64,000 nt of DNA from Granulicatella elegans ATCC 700633 (lineage in GTDB: Bacteria; Bacillota; Bacilli; Lactobacillales; Aerococcaceae), in assembly GCF_000162475.2 (NCBI RefSeq), contig NZ_KI391971.1:954029-1018028 (forward strand), read 5' to 3'. The translations under genes were made by a program, and so were the position numbers. Shown in pieces: positions 31,203 through 40,873 of this stretch (the stretch's first letter is position 1; every line of letters begins with the position of its first letter). The notes beneath the pieces are model-generated. The model searched no databases and was not told the origin of the DNA. It was given only the letters and a program-made list of their open reading frames with translations.

Positions 31203-32750
31203 TCATTTAAGAATATCTATCGAATCATACTCAATATCTTCTAATTCTTGCTTACGATGTGTTATCATAATAACCATTGTATTTTCTAATTTAGATAAAC
31301 TATTTAAAATCATTTTCGAACTGGCAATATCGATACTTGAAAAACTTTCATCTAATAAAATAATAGGATTTGGATTAACTAATAACCTTGCAATCGCAAT
31401 TTTTTGCTTTTCTCCACCTGACAAATCATTTATATTTTTCGTTAAATCAATATTTAATTGCTCAATAATCTCCTTAAAACTATCTGACTCTTCTTTTCCT
31501 AATAAAATATTCTCCTTGATACTTGTATCAAACATATAACCTTGTTGTCTTAAATAACTAAATAAGTTATCTGTATTGTATTGTTTAATATTATCCCCAT
31601 CAATTAAAATAGTACCTTTTTTTGGTTCTAATTGCTGTAATAATAACTTAAATAGTGTGGACTTTCCTTTACCAGAAGCCCCATTCAATACATACCATTT
31701 TCCTTTATCTAATTGTAAATTAACATTGCTAAATAATACATGATCTGTTGAATAACAAAATTCTAACTCTGAAATAGTAATATTATCCCACGATAATATA
31801 AGTGGTTTTTCAATAGTTTTATCATCACTTGCTTCAAACTTATCAATTTTATCTAACAGTTGAACTGAAGAATGAATAATAGTCATATATTGATTAATCG
31901 CAGAAATTGAATCAAATAATTTCATTGCTAAATCAGTTGTAGTAAGAATTGCACCAACTAAGATTAACTGATTTATTATCAACAGCCCTGTTACAAATAT
32001 GACCGATAATTGACTGATTACATTTAATAGAAAAATAATAAATGTAACTTTACTCGTTTCTTTAGCAAGTAATACTCTACTATTCTTAATTTTAAATAAC
32101 TCTTGACTAAAGGAATCCTGATAAAAATTTAATGCACCAAATTCTTTTAGAACATCAATTCCTGTTATCATATTATTAATTTTATTCAAGTAACTTTTAT
32201 TTGCCTCAGCAACATGATTTCCTGCATTAGACACCATTCTTTTGGTCATTATCGGGATAAAATATAATACAATTGATAATGCAAGACTGACAATGAATAA
32301 TAAATAATGAACGTAAAATAAAGCAATTAAAGATAAAATAGCACGCAACATAAATTTTATCATACCAAAAATACTTCTTAGTACTTTATTTTCAATCATA
32401 TTTACATCATTTTGAAGAAATGACTCAATTTCCTTTTGTTCTTGACCGTCAATATAATTAGCTTTAATATTCCAAGAAGCATCTGACATATCACTACGCA
32501 TCTTATTACATATGTTTTGAATAACAATTTCTTGATAAATTGTTTGATAGTAAGAAATGATTAAACTAATAATCCATAATCCCAAAATAATGAATACTTC
32601 AATCATGAATACCTTTAGATTTTGTTGGATGAGATATTCGGCTACCTTTGTCATTCGTAAGGCAGCATAAACTTGTAAGCCAGATACGGTAAATAAACCT
32701 GCTATATTTAACAGAAATCCTAACATCTCTCTTTTTAAATATTTAATCAT
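31203..32750 (-). CDS. ABC exporter, fused membrane and ATPase domains
   Basis: A 515-residue half-transporter with an N-terminal membrane domain of about six helices (1-300) and a C-terminal ATPase: Walker A NGASGKGKSTL, Q-loop YLRQQGYMF, signature LSGGEKQKIAIARLL, Walker B IILLDESFSSID and switch ITHRK. Its size and plan match the exporter at 16204-17802, and the two might have related roles, perhaps peptide or drug export. It stands alone between two near-identical structured repeats (copies 7 and 8) that separate rnc from hflX, which suggests it came in as a unit. The substrate is unknown. Confidence 0.87.
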   Translation of the reverse strand: MIKYLKREMLGFLLNIAGLFTVSGLQVYAALRMTKVAEYLIQQNLKVFMIEVFIILGLWIISLIISYYQTIYQEIVIQNICNKMRSDMSDASWNIKANYIDGQEQKEIESFLQNDVNMIENKVLRSIFGMIKFMLRAILSLIALFYVHYLLFIVSLALSIVLYFIPIMTKRMVSNAGNHVAEANKSYLNKINNMITGIDVLKEFGALNFYQDSFSQELFKIKNSRVLLAKETSKVTFIIFLLNVISQLSVIFVTGLLIINQLILVGAILTTTDLAMKLFDSISAINQYMTIIHSSVQLLDKIDKFEASDDKTIEKPLILSWDNITISELEFCYSTDHVLFSNVNLQLDKGKWYVLNGASGKGKSTLFKLLLQQLEPKKGTILIDGDNIKQYNTDNLFSYLRQQGYMFDTSIKENILLGKEESDSFKEIIEQLNIDLTKNINDLSGGEKQKIAIARLLVNPNPIILLDESFSSIDIASSKMILNSLSKLENTMVIMITHRKQELEDIEYDSIDILK

Positions 32751-32775
32751 TTCTATCCTCCTTTAAAAACTAAAA

Positions 32776-32972
32776 CAACTAAAATTGTTTAACTTTCATT
32801 TCTTACGTAACAAATTTAAAGTAAAAAGAACTTTTCTCCGTAGCCGAAGTAAAATTAGCTTCTCAAGATAATTTTACAGGAAATTTTGAGACCACGGCTC
32901 AAAATTTAGGCATGAGACCGCAGGGCTGCTGCCGTCCTGGCTACTTTTAGAAAAGTTCGTTTTACTTTAAAT
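32776..32972 (+). repeat. Structured intergenic repeat, long form with extended flank (copy 8)
   Basis: Nearly identical to copy 7 and in the same orientation, including the upstream flank. The structured part is 32814-32972. The core hairpin is shorter (CCGCAGG instead of CTCGCAAAGCGAG), and small changes occur elsewhere (for example AAGATAATTTTAC). It lies between hflX and the ABC exporter gene. Confidence 0.85.
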
Positions 32973-32996
32973 GCCTTAAGAGCAGTTTAAATAATT

Positions 32997-34211
32997 TTAC
33001 ATCCCTTTTTTACGATAACCTTTTACATAGTATTGGTTTTTCTCTTCATTAAACTCCAAAATTTCTACTAGTATATTTTGTTGGAGTTGTGAAAGTTTTT
33101 GCGCTTCGTAAACTTCTACCCATTCCTCATAATAGTCCATTTCTGCTTTCATTTGAACTCCAAGAAATTCTCTCAAACGTTCAATATCTGTAGAATTTTC
33201 AGCAGAGATTACTAACGAAGGATAAGCATTCGGTTGAAATTCTCCAACAATTAAATCAGATTTATTATAAATCGTCACCATTGGAATAGTTTCCATCTCT
33301 AAATCCTCAACTAAATCATGAACCGTTTTTTCATGCATTAAAAAATTCGGAGATGATGCATCTACTACATGCACTAATAAATCAACATCCGCACTCTCTT
33401 CTAACGTTGACTCAAATGCGTGAATTAAAGTCGTTGGTAAATCTTGAATAAATCCAACTGTATCCGTTAATGTCACATCATATTGATCGGCTAAATCAAC
33501 TTTTCTTGTTAATGGATCTAAAGTTGCGAATAATTGATCCATCTGGTACGTTCCTGCATCTGTTAATTGGTTTAAAACGGTTGATTTTCCAGCATTTGTA
33601 TAGCCAATTAATCCCATTCTAAAACCATTCGAACGATTTCTCTTCATTCTTGAACGTTGACGATGTAGTTTTGTCTGTTCTAATTGTGCTTCAATATCTG
33701 AAATTTGTTTACGGATATGTCGTTTATCCGTTTCTAATTGCGTTTCCCCTGGTCCTCTTGTTCCAATTCCCCCACCTTGTCTCGATAAGGCTGTACCTTG
33801 TCCTGACAAACGTGGTAATAAATAATTTAATTGAGCCAGTTGTACTTGAAGTTTTCCTTCTTTTGAACGAGCACGCATCGCAAAAATATCTAAAATTAAT
33901 TGAACACGGTCAATAATTCGTGCATTAATCGTTTCATTTAGATTTTTCGTTTGAGAACCTGTTAGAGATTGGTAGAAAACTATTAAATCAATTTCTAATT
34001 CATCGACTAAATGACTAATTTCTTCTACTTTCCCTTTTCCAATCATTGTACGACCACTATAAGTTTCTCTTTTTTGAGTAACTGTTACGACAACTTCTCC
34101 TTGAGCAGTATCCACTAATTGCTTCATTTCTTCTAAAGCATATTGAAATTGCTCGTCTGATTGTGTTGTTTGAACAGCAACAATCATAACTCTTTCTTTT
34201 GTGTTTTCCAT
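32997..34211 (-). CDS. hflX: Ribosome-associated GTPase HflX
   Basis: HflX splits stalled or stressed ribosomes and is linked to antibiotic tolerance. It has 404 residues: an N-terminal HflX domain with the GKGKVEEI motif (about 57-64), the Gly-rich LSRQGGGIGTRGPGETQLE linker, then a GTPase domain with GYTNAGKST (G1), FATLDPLTR (G2), DTVGFI (G3) and NKSD (G4). It follows miaA with no gap. It is the last gene of the long Asp23-to-hflX run. Confidence 0.96.
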   Translation of the reverse strand: MENTKERVMIVAVQTTQSDEQFQYALEEMKQLVDTAQGEVVVTVTQKRETYSGRTMIGKGKVEEISHLVDELEIDLIVFYQSLTGSQTKNLNETINARIIDRVQLILDIFAMRARSKEGKLQVQLAQLNYLLPRLSGQGTALSRQGGGIGTRGPGETQLETDKRHIRKQISDIEAQLEQTKLHRQRSRMKRNRSNGFRMGLIGYTNAGKSTVLNQLTDAGTYQMDQLFATLDPLTRKVDLADQYDVTLTDTVGFIQDLPTTLIHAFESTLEESADVDLLVHVVDASSPNFLMHEKTVHDLVEDLEMETIPMVTIYNKSDLIVGEFQPNAYPSLVISAENSTDIERLREFLGVQMKAEMDYYEEWVEVYEAQKLSQLQQNILVEILEFNEEKNQYYVKGYRKKGM

Positions 34212-35156
34212 TTATTCACTTCCCAGTAAAAACTGCTGACAATCTAAAACAACTTGAGCAATTGTATTAGGATTTTCTACTAAATCATACCAATGTACAG
34301 CTTCGAATCGGTTTCTAAACCATGTTAATTGTCGTTTGGCATATCGTCTAGAGTTTTGTTGAATTTTTTGAATGGTAGCTTCTTTTGATAATTGACCCAC
34401 AAAATAATCCACCCATTCTTTATACCCAATTCCTCGAATCGATTGAACATCTAATCCTTTTACAGCATCATATAATTGTCTAGCTTCTTCTTCTAAACCA
34501 TTTTGCATCATCATTTCTACTCTTGTATCAATTCTTTCATAAAGGACTGCTCTATCCGTTGATAATCCGATTATATAGGCATCAAAAATAGCTTCTTTTT
34601 GTTGTTGGTCATTAGCTGAAAATGGTTTCCCGCTTGCGTGTGTCACCTCTAATGCTCGAATGACCCTTCTTGTATTATTTGGGTGAATAGTTTCAGCACT
34701 GACCGGATCGACTGCTTTTAATTGCTCCCACATAGCCTGACATCCAATTTCTTCTAACTCTTTTTCCTTTTCTAGTCGATAAACTGGATCGTTAGAATCT
34801 TCCCCACTAAAATGAAAATCAAATAATAAACCTTCAATATAAAGTCCAGTTCCTCCAACAATAATTGGAATTTTCCCACGACTTGCAATGTCTTGAATCG
34901 CTTCTCTTGCCATTTGTTTGAAATCACTAGCAGTATACTCTTCTTTCACATCACAGATGTCTAATAAGTAGTGAGGAATTCCTCGTGCTTCTTCCGAAGT
35001 CACTTTAGCTGTTCCAATATCCAATGTTTTATAAACTTGCATCGAGTCCCCATTAATGATTTCTCCATTTAATTGTTGTGCTAATTCGATACTAAGAGCT
35101 GTTTTCCCAACACCAGTTGGGCCAACAATAACAATGATTTTTTGTTTGTCTACCAT
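34212..35156 (-). CDS. miaA: tRNA dimethylallyltransferase
   Basis: Adds the dimethylallyl group to A37 of tRNAs reading UNN codons, using DMAPP. It has 314 residues: P-loop GPTGVGKTAL (about 12-21), substrate motif NGDSMQVYKTLDIGTAK, and catalytic VGGTGLYIEGLL; later GIGYKEW and the Arg-rich RRYAKRQLTWFRN typical of MiaA. The stop is adjacent to the hflX start and one base separates it from the phosphodiesterase gene, so all are cotranscribed. Confidence 0.97.
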   Translation of the reverse strand: MVDKQKIIVIVGPTGVGKTALSIELAQQLNGEIINGDSMQVYKTLDIGTAKVTSEEARGIPHYLLDICDVKEEYTASDFKQMAREAIQDIASRGKIPIIVGGTGLYIEGLLFDFHFSGEDSNDPVYRLEKEKELEEIGCQAMWEQLKAVDPVSAETIHPNNTRRVIRALEVTHASGKPFSANDQQQKEAIFDAYIIGLSTDRAVLYERIDTRVEMMMQNGLEEEARQLYDAVKGLDVQSIRGIGYKEWVDYFVGQLSKEATIQKIQQNSRRYAKRQLTWFRNRFEAVHWYDLVENPNTIAQVVLDCQQFLLGSE

Positions 35157-35157
35157 A

Positions 35158-35883
35158 TTACTCCTTTATTTCACCTCGAAGCTCTAGTGCTTTTTGTGGA
35201 TAATCTGTAAAAATTGCTTCTACATGAAGCTCAAAACAATGGTTCATCTCTTTTTCTTGATTGACTGTCCATACACGTTTTGGATACTGTGAATGAATCT
35301 CAAAAGCTTCTTTTAACAAGCGATAGTCAGGATGAACAGCTTCAAACTTCACTTCTTCAAATACAAAATTTGCCATTTCTACCGATTCATATAAAAAGGC
35401 AATTTCTTGATTTAGTCGTAATTGTTTCATTTGAATAATGCTTCTCGGATTAAAACTAGAATAAATAATCGCAAAATTTGGTTGCATTTTTTCTTGTAAT
35501 GCCACACATTTTTCAACAATTCCTGCATATTCAATTTGATCCGTTTTTAATTCAATATTTAATTCACCTTTGAAATTCAATTCCTTCAACAATTGAAAAA
35601 CTTCTTCTAATGTCGGAATTTTTTCTCCAGTAAATGATTCATGAAACCAACTTCCTGCATCTAATGCTTGAATTTCTTCTACTGTTAAATCTTGAATTAA
35701 ACCACTACCATTCGTCGTACGATCCACTGTTTCATCATGAATCACGACTAATTCTCCATCTTTTGAAACATGAACATCTAATTCAATCCCATCACTATGA
35801 ACACGTACTGCCTCTTGAAAAGCAGCTAATGTATTTTCTGGATGAGTTCCTCTACTTCCTCTATGTGCAAAAATTTTAGTCAT
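35158..35883 (-). CDS. Glycerophosphodiester phosphodiesterase
   Basis: A soluble GDPD (UgpQ/GlpQ-like) enzyme that hydrolyses glycerophosphodiesters to glycerol-3-phosphate and an alcohol. It has 241 residues with no signal peptide. Catalytic motifs: FAHRGSRGTHPENT (metal and acid-base residues), then ELDVHVSKDGELVVIHDETV, and ELNIELKTD. The ATG at 35883 has AGGTG seven bases upstream and overlaps the end of recN by 8 bp; a TTG two codons earlier is less likely. It may recycle lipid or teichoic-acid-derived glycerophosphodiesters. Confidence 0.93.
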   Translation of the reverse strand: MTKIFAHRGSRGTHPENTLAAFQEAVRVHSDGIELDVHVSKDGELVVIHDETVDRTTNGSGLIQDLTVEEIQALDAGSWFHESFTGEKIPTLEEVFQLLKELNFKGELNIELKTDQIEYAGIVEKCVALQEKMQPNFAIIYSSFNPRSIIQMKQLRLNQEIAFLYESVEMANFVFEEVKFEAVHPDYRLLKEAFEIHSQYPKRVWTVNQEKEMNHCFELHVEAIFTDYPQKALELRGEIKE

Positions 35884-37594
35884 TTGCAATCACCTGTTTC
35901 TTTTGTACTTTATTTTGTTGACGAATTTTTTGAGATAATGCAATTAGTTCTGCTGCATGTTGTTTGGTTAATGCTGTCATTTCTTCTCCTGACAACATAC
36001 GACCAATTTCTTCGATACGTTTGTCTTCTTCTAATCTTGTTAGAGTCGTGCGTGTACGCTCATCTTTTTCCATTTTTTCAATAAAAATATGAACTCCCGC
36101 AATACTTGCCACTTGTGGTAAATGAGTAATACATAATACTTGAGCAAATTCTGAAATATAATGCATTTTATTCGCAATTGCTTGTGCTACTCGTCCACTA
36201 ACTCCTGTATCTACCTCATCAAATACAATCGTTCCTACTCCATGCTTACGCACAAAGATTGTTTTCATGGCAAGGGTAATTCTAGATAATTCCCCACCAG
36301 ATACAATTTTTTGTAATGGTTTAACTGGTTCACCTTTGTTTGTTGAAATATAGAAGTATACTTCATCCATCCCTGTTTCAAGTAGATGTTCACTTGGTAG
36401 GACACGAATTTCAAAAATAGATTGTTCCATATACAATTCATGTAACTGTGTTTCTATTTTTTCTGCTAATTCAAGTGCGATTTCTTTTCTTTGTTTTGTC
36501 AATTCCAGTGCCACTTGTTTTGCTTTTTGTTCAATTTGTGCTTTTTCTTGAATTAAAGTTTCGATAATACTTTCTTTATTTTCAATTTGATTTAATTGAG
36601 CTTGTGCTTGTGCTTGGAACTCTAATATTTCTTCTGCATTATCTCCATACTTCCGTTTTAACTGATAATAAACATCTAAACGTTCTTCTATATAGGCTAA
36701 TCGTTCTTCATCATATTCTGCATGATCTAATTCATGACTCATATGAGAAACAGCATCTTGTAATTGATAATAAGATTCTTGTAATTGTTGATACAATTGT
36801 TGGTAATTTTCTCCAATTCCTTGTAAAAATCCTATTTCTTGAGAAGCTTGACTAATGGCATCTACTGCAGAATATTCTTCCGTTTGTAAAACCGATAAAG
36901 CAGACATTAAATGTTCTTGAATTTTTTGGAAATGAGTGAAATATTCTTTTTCTTGAACTAATTCTTCCTCTTCTCCAATATAAATATTTGATAATTCAAT
37001 TTCTTCTACTTGGAATTTTAATAAATCAATTTTTTGTGCATCTTCTTTTTCAGCAGTTTGTAACTTTCTTAATTGCTCTTGAATACTACAAAAATGGTCA
37101 TAATACTGACGATAGTCATCTTTTAACGGTTGCAACTTTTGTCCTGCATAGGCATCTAAAAGACTTAAATGATGCTCTTCGTTTAATAATAAGAAATGTT
37201 CATTTTGCCCATGAATATCAATCAAATAAGGACCAACTTGTTTTAATAATGAAACTGTAACCATTTGTCCATTAATGCGACAAGTAGATTTACCTGTTTG
37301 ATATAATTCACGTTGAATCATGATTTCATCATTTTCAATTTCAATGCCTAATTCTTCGATGTTTCTTTTTGTCTCTTCTGAATCAATGGTAAAAACTGCT
37401 TGAATTGTCGCTTTTTCACTGCCATATCGAATCATTTCTAAACTAGCACGTTCTCCAGCGAGTAATCCGACTGCATCAATAATAATTGATTTACCTGCAC
37501 CTGTTTCCCCAGTTAATACCGTCATGCCTTTTTCAAATTGGCAGCGAACTTCTTCAATAATTGCAAAATTTTTAATAAACAATTCTTGAATCAT
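35876..37594 (-). CDS. recN: DNA repair protein RecN
   Basis: An SMC-like ATPase that gathers DNA ends in double-strand-break repair. It has 572 residues: Walker A LTGETGAGKSIII (about 28-40), a central coiled coil (about 160-370), signature VSGGELSRITLAMK and Walker B IVFDEVDTGVSG. It follows tlyA by 10 bp. In many Firmicutes argR lies between tlyA and recN; it is absent here. GAGGTGG precedes the ATG. Confidence 0.97.
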   Translation of the reverse strand: MIQELFIKNFAIIEEVRCQFEKGMTVLTGETGAGKSIIIDAVGLLAGERASLEMIRYGSEKATIQAVFTIDSEETKRNIEELGIEIENDEIMIQRELYQTGKSTCRINGQMVTVSLLKQVGPYLIDIHGQNEHFLLLNEEHHLSLLDAYAGQKLQPLKDDYRQYYDHFCSIQEQLRKLQTAEKEDAQKIDLLKFQVEEIELSNIYIGEEEELVQEKEYFTHFQKIQEHLMSALSVLQTEEYSAVDAISQASQEIGFLQGIGENYQQLYQQLQESYYQLQDAVSHMSHELDHAEYDEERLAYIEERLDVYYQLKRKYGDNAEEILEFQAQAQAQLNQIENKESIIETLIQEKAQIEQKAKQVALELTKQRKEIALELAEKIETQLHELYMEQSIFEIRVLPSEHLLETGMDEVYFYISTNKGEPVKPLQKIVSGGELSRITLAMKTIFVRKHGVGTIVFDEVDTGVSGRVAQAIANKMHYISEFAQVLCITHLPQVASIAGVHIFIEKMEKDERTRTTLTRLEEDKRIEEIGRMLSGEEMTALTKQHAAELIALSQKIRQQNKVQKKQVIAND

Positions 37595-37604
37595 CGTTCC
37601 ACCT

Positions 37605-38432
37605 CTATTTTAGATTTTTTAATTGTTGATGTGCTTCTTTCACAACTGCTTGAATACCAGTCTTCCAATCATATGAAGAAGTAACGGATTCATGTAATTG
37701 TAAATGTGCTAAAAACTCGATATTGCCACTTCCTCCCGTAATTGGAGAGAAAGTAAGTTGTTGAACAGAAAAACCAATTTGTTCGCAATATTCTAGAATT
37801 TCTTCTAATACATCTTGATGAACTTTTGGATCACTAACAATCCCTTTTTTTCCAATACGTTCTCTTCCAGCTTCAAACTGTGGTTTAATCAGTACAAGAA
37901 CGTCCCCATCCATCACTAAAATATCTTTTAATGGTGGTAAAATTAATTTTAATGAAATAAATGAAACATCAATCGATGCCACTTGAGGTTTTCCTTTTGT
38001 AAAATCTTCTGGCTTACTAAAGCGGAAATTCACTCTTTCCATGACTTCTACTCGTTCATCTTGTCTTAATTTATAATCTAATTGATTATATCCAACATCT
38101 AATGCATAGCTTAATACTGCACCATGTTGTAGAGCTGCATCTGTGAAGCCTCCTGTTGAAGCGCCAATATCTAATAAGATTTTACCTTCTACACTTACAT
38201 CAAAAGTTGCGAGTGCTTTTTCTAATTTCAATCCACCTCTTGAAACGTAGCGAAGTGTTTCTCCTTTTATATAAAGTTCAGTTGTAATCGGAATTTTTTC
38301 GCCAGGTTTATCATAGCGAATATGTTTCACAGCATCGACAATTTGTCCTGCCATGACAAGTCTTTTCGCTTTTTCCCTAGAATCCGTCAATCCTTGTTGT
38401 ACGACTAGAAGGTCTACTCGTTCTTTTTCCAT
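37605..38432 (-). CDS. tlyA: TlyA-family rRNA methyltransferase
   Basis: A 275-residue S4-domain plus FtsJ-like methyltransferase (YqxC/TlyA family; 2'-O-methylation of 16S and 23S rRNA is shown for TlyA in mycobacteria). The S4 RNA-binding domain is at 1-60 (RVDLLVVQQGLTDSREKAK), the SAM-binding motif is LLDIGASTGGFTD (about 82-94), and DVSFISLKLIL with VLIKPQFE lies in the catalytic part. It sits in the usual ispA-tlyA-recN order. The target in this organism is inferred. Confidence 0.93.
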   Translation of the reverse strand: MEKERVDLLVVQQGLTDSREKAKRLVMAGQIVDAVKHIRYDKPGEKIPITTELYIKGETLRYVSRGGLKLEKALATFDVSVEGKILLDIGASTGGFTDAALQHGAVLSYALDVGYNQLDYKLRQDERVEVMERVNFRFSKPEDFTKGKPQVASIDVSFISLKLILPPLKDILVMDGDVLVLIKPQFEAGRERIGKKGIVSDPKVHQDVLEEILEYCEQIGFSVQQLTFSPITGGSGNIEFLAHLQLHESVTSSYDWKTGIQAVVKEAHQQLKNLK

Positions 38433-38442
38433 TCTTTCTCCT

Positions 38443-39327
38443 TTAAATCTCTACATATGAGAGAATTTTTATAAATATTTCTTGTACTTGTCTTTGAACC
38501 GTTGTTTCATTTGGAATAGATAGAATCGCTTGTTTTGCCTGGTTAATTTCTTGTTCTAAGGCAAGTTTTGCTCCATCAATTCCTAAAATGCTAGGATACG
38601 TATTTTTTTCTAATGCTGCATCTTGTCCAGTGACTTTACCTGTTTTTTCTGAATCCCAGCAAACATCTTGTAAGTCATTTTGAATTTGAAAAGCTAAGCC
38701 AAAATGCACGCCAAATTTTAAAAGAGCTTCTTCATAAGGTGTTGCATCCTCTAATACGAGTAAGCCTAAACGAATCGCAGCTAATAATAATTGTCCTGTT
38801 TTATCTGCATGAATTTGTTTGAGTTGCTCTAATGTAATTTCTTGATGTTCACTTGCAATATCTCTCATTTGACCTGTAATCATACCACTAGCTCCAGAAG
38901 CTGAGCCTAATACTTGAATGGCACGAACTTTTTTTGCATCCGATAATTGACATTGAGCTAATTCTTCAAATGTAAGTGTTAGTAAAGCATCTCCTGCTAA
39001 AATGGCAGTTGCTTCATCAAATTGCTTATGAACCGTTAACTTACCACGACGATAATCGTCATTATCCATTCCTGGTAAGTCATCATGAATTAATGAATAC
39101 GTATGAATCATTTCTAAAGAAGCTGCTACAGGTAACACTTTTTGAAGTTCTACTTCTTCTAAATGACTGATTAACAGTACTAATAATGGACGAATTCTCT
39201 TTCCTCCACTACTACAAGCATATAGCATCGCTTCTTTCAATCTTGTTGAAATATTTGGAATTTCATCTATTCGAGTTAATAAATAGTTTTCTATTTCTTG
39301 TTGCCAATATGAAATCATTTCACTCAT
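38443..39327 (-). CDS. ispA: Polyprenyl (farnesyl/geranylgeranyl) diphosphate synthase
   Basis: Short-chain trans-prenyltransferase that condenses IPP with allylic diphosphates to supply precursors for undecaprenyl phosphate and quinones. It has 294 residues with the first Asp-rich motif DDLPGMDNDD (about 79-88), GKRIRPLLVLL before it and the second Asp-rich region QNDLQDVCWD. It is in the xseB-ispA-tlyA series; dxs, which follows ispA in B. subtilis, is missing, as in mevalonate-pathway lactic acid bacteria. Confidence 0.95.
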   Translation of the reverse strand: MSEMISYWQQEIENYLLTRIDEIPNISTRLKEAMLYACSSGGKRIRPLLVLLISHLEEVELQKVLPVAASLEMIHTYSLIHDDLPGMDNDDYRRGKLTVHKQFDEATAILAGDALLTLTFEELAQCQLSDAKKVRAIQVLGSASGASGMITGQMRDIASEHQEITLEQLKQIHADKTGQLLLAAIRLGLLVLEDATPYEEALLKFGVHFGLAFQIQNDLQDVCWDSEKTGKVTGQDAALEKNTYPSILGIDGAKLALEQEINQAKQAILSIPNETTVQRQVQEIFIKILSYVEI

Positions 39328-39338
39328 GAGTTACTCCA

Positions 39339-39539
39339 CTAATCTTCTTTTACAACAATCATTTTGCTGACTGTTTCTTCTGCTTTTGTTAATGTTTCAT
39401 TACAATATTGACTTAAAGCCATTCCTTCTTGAAATTTAGCAATGGCTTCATCTAAAGGAACATCTCCTCTTTCCAATTGCTGTACAATTTGTTCTAATTC
39501 ACTCATTGCTTCTTCAAATTTTTTCTCTTTCTTTACCAT
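39339..39539 (-). CDS. xseB: Exodeoxyribonuclease VII small subunit
   Basis: A 66-residue small subunit of the single-strand exonuclease ExoVII; several copies bind each XseA. It has the typical pattern FEEAMSELEQIVQQLERGDV followed by PLDEAIAKFQEGM. It overlaps the end of xseA by 7 bp and is followed by ispA. Confidence 0.96.
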   Translation of the reverse strand: MVKKEKKFEEAMSELEQIVQQLERGDVPLDEAIAKFQEGMALSQYCNETLTKAEETVSKMIVVKED

Positions 39540-40873
39540 AATTGATTTCCTTTCTCTACAGAAGTCACTTTAGAACGAACTGTTCCATCGACTAATTGAA
39601 TCGTTAATTCTTGATTTACTTCTAACTGGTCAACACTTTTAATAATTGTTTCCTCTTGTTGCAAAATCCCATATCCTCGATTCATAATTTTTAATGGACT
39701 TAATAAGTCTAATTGCTGAATTGCTCTTTGGAACTGTTGTTTTTTATCTTTCATCAATTGACCTTGTGCTTGTTCTAATCGTTTTGCTAAATATTGGAGT
39801 GCCTGTTTTTCCGTTTGCACTCTTCTACTTGGTGAACCTAATTCTAAACGATGTTGATTTTTTACTAATTGCTGACGTTTGTGCTGAACACTTTGTTGCA
39901 TCATTTGCTGCAATCGCATTTCTAATTGATCCACTCGCTGTTGATAGACTTGATAAATCCTTTCTGGATTTTGGAAAATACTTGCATTCGCTAATGCTTG
40001 CATTCTTTCTCGTTTGATTTGTAATTGTCGAGATAATGCTTGTTCCAGACGTGTTTGCAAATTTCTCAATTGTTGATGAATTTCCATTAAAACAGGCGTT
40101 GCAATTTCTGCAGCAGCCGTTGGAGTGGCAGCTCTCATATCCGATACAAAGTCAATTAAAGTCGTATCTGTTTCATGCCCTACACTTGAAATAACTGGAA
40201 TCGACAACTCAGCGACTCTTCTTACAACAGGCTCCTCATTAAACGCCCACAAGTCCTCAATCGATCCACCACCACGTCCAATAATGACAACATCATAATC
40301 TTCTTTTTCTACTAAGTCTAAATTTTTCAAAATACTATTAACTGCATGAACTCCTTGTACAACGGTTGGATATAAGACTAATTGAACAATAGGAAATCTT
40401 CGAGCCACTGTTGTTTGAATATCTTGAATAACCGCACCTGATTCACTCGTTAAAATCGCAATTTTTTTAGGGAATTGAGGGATTGGCTTTTTAGGAAGAG
40501 AAAATAAACCTTCAGCTTCTAATTTCTTTTTCAATTGTTCATAAGCTAAATAAAGAGCCCCAACTCCATCCGGTTCCATATGTTCAATATTAATTTGATA
40601 CTGTCCTGATTTTTCAAAAACAGAAACTTTACCAATCACTAATACTTTCATCCCTTCTTCAGGACGGAATTGAATTTTTTTAAAGGCAGATTGGAACATT
40701 GTTGCAGAAATAATGGCATTTTCATCTTTTAAACTAAAATACTGGTGAGTCGGACGTAAACGGAAATTTGAAATTTCCCCAGTTAGATATACTCTTCCAA
40801 GATGAGGATCTTTATCAAACTTATATTTTATATATTTTGTTAATGCTGAGACTGTTACATATTCTTCACTCAT
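39533..40873 (-). CDS. xseA: Exodeoxyribonuclease VII large subunit
   Basis: Catalytic subunit of ExoVII, which degrades single-stranded DNA into oligonucleotides. It has 446 residues with an N-terminal OB fold (VYLTGEISNFRLRPTHQYFS), the catalytic core with IGRGGGSIEDLWAFN and ISSVGHETDTTLID, then a long coiled-coil stem (about 255-390). The ATG at 40873 with GAGGG upstream is preferred; it overlaps the folD stop by 8 bp. An upstream start eight codons earlier is possible but lies deeper inside folD. Confidence 0.96.
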   Translation of the reverse strand: MSEEYVTVSALTKYIKYKFDKDPHLGRVYLTGEISNFRLRPTHQYFSLKDENAIISATMFQSAFKKIQFRPEEGMKVLVIGKVSVFEKSGQYQINIEHMEPDGVGALYLAYEQLKKKLEAEGLFSLPKKPIPQFPKKIAILTSESGAVIQDIQTTVARRFPIVQLVLYPTVVQGVHAVNSILKNLDLVEKEDYDVVIIGRGGGSIEDLWAFNEEPVVRRVAELSIPVISSVGHETDTTLIDFVSDMRAATPTAAAEIATPVLMEIHQQLRNLQTRLEQALSRQLQIKRERMQALANASIFQNPERIYQVYQQRVDQLEMRLQQMMQQSVQHKRQQLVKNQHRLELGSPSRRVQTEKQALQYLAKRLEQAQGQLMKDKKQQFQRAIQQLDLLSPLKIMNRGYGILQQEETIIKSVDQLEVNQELTIQLVDGTVRSKVTSVEKGNQLW

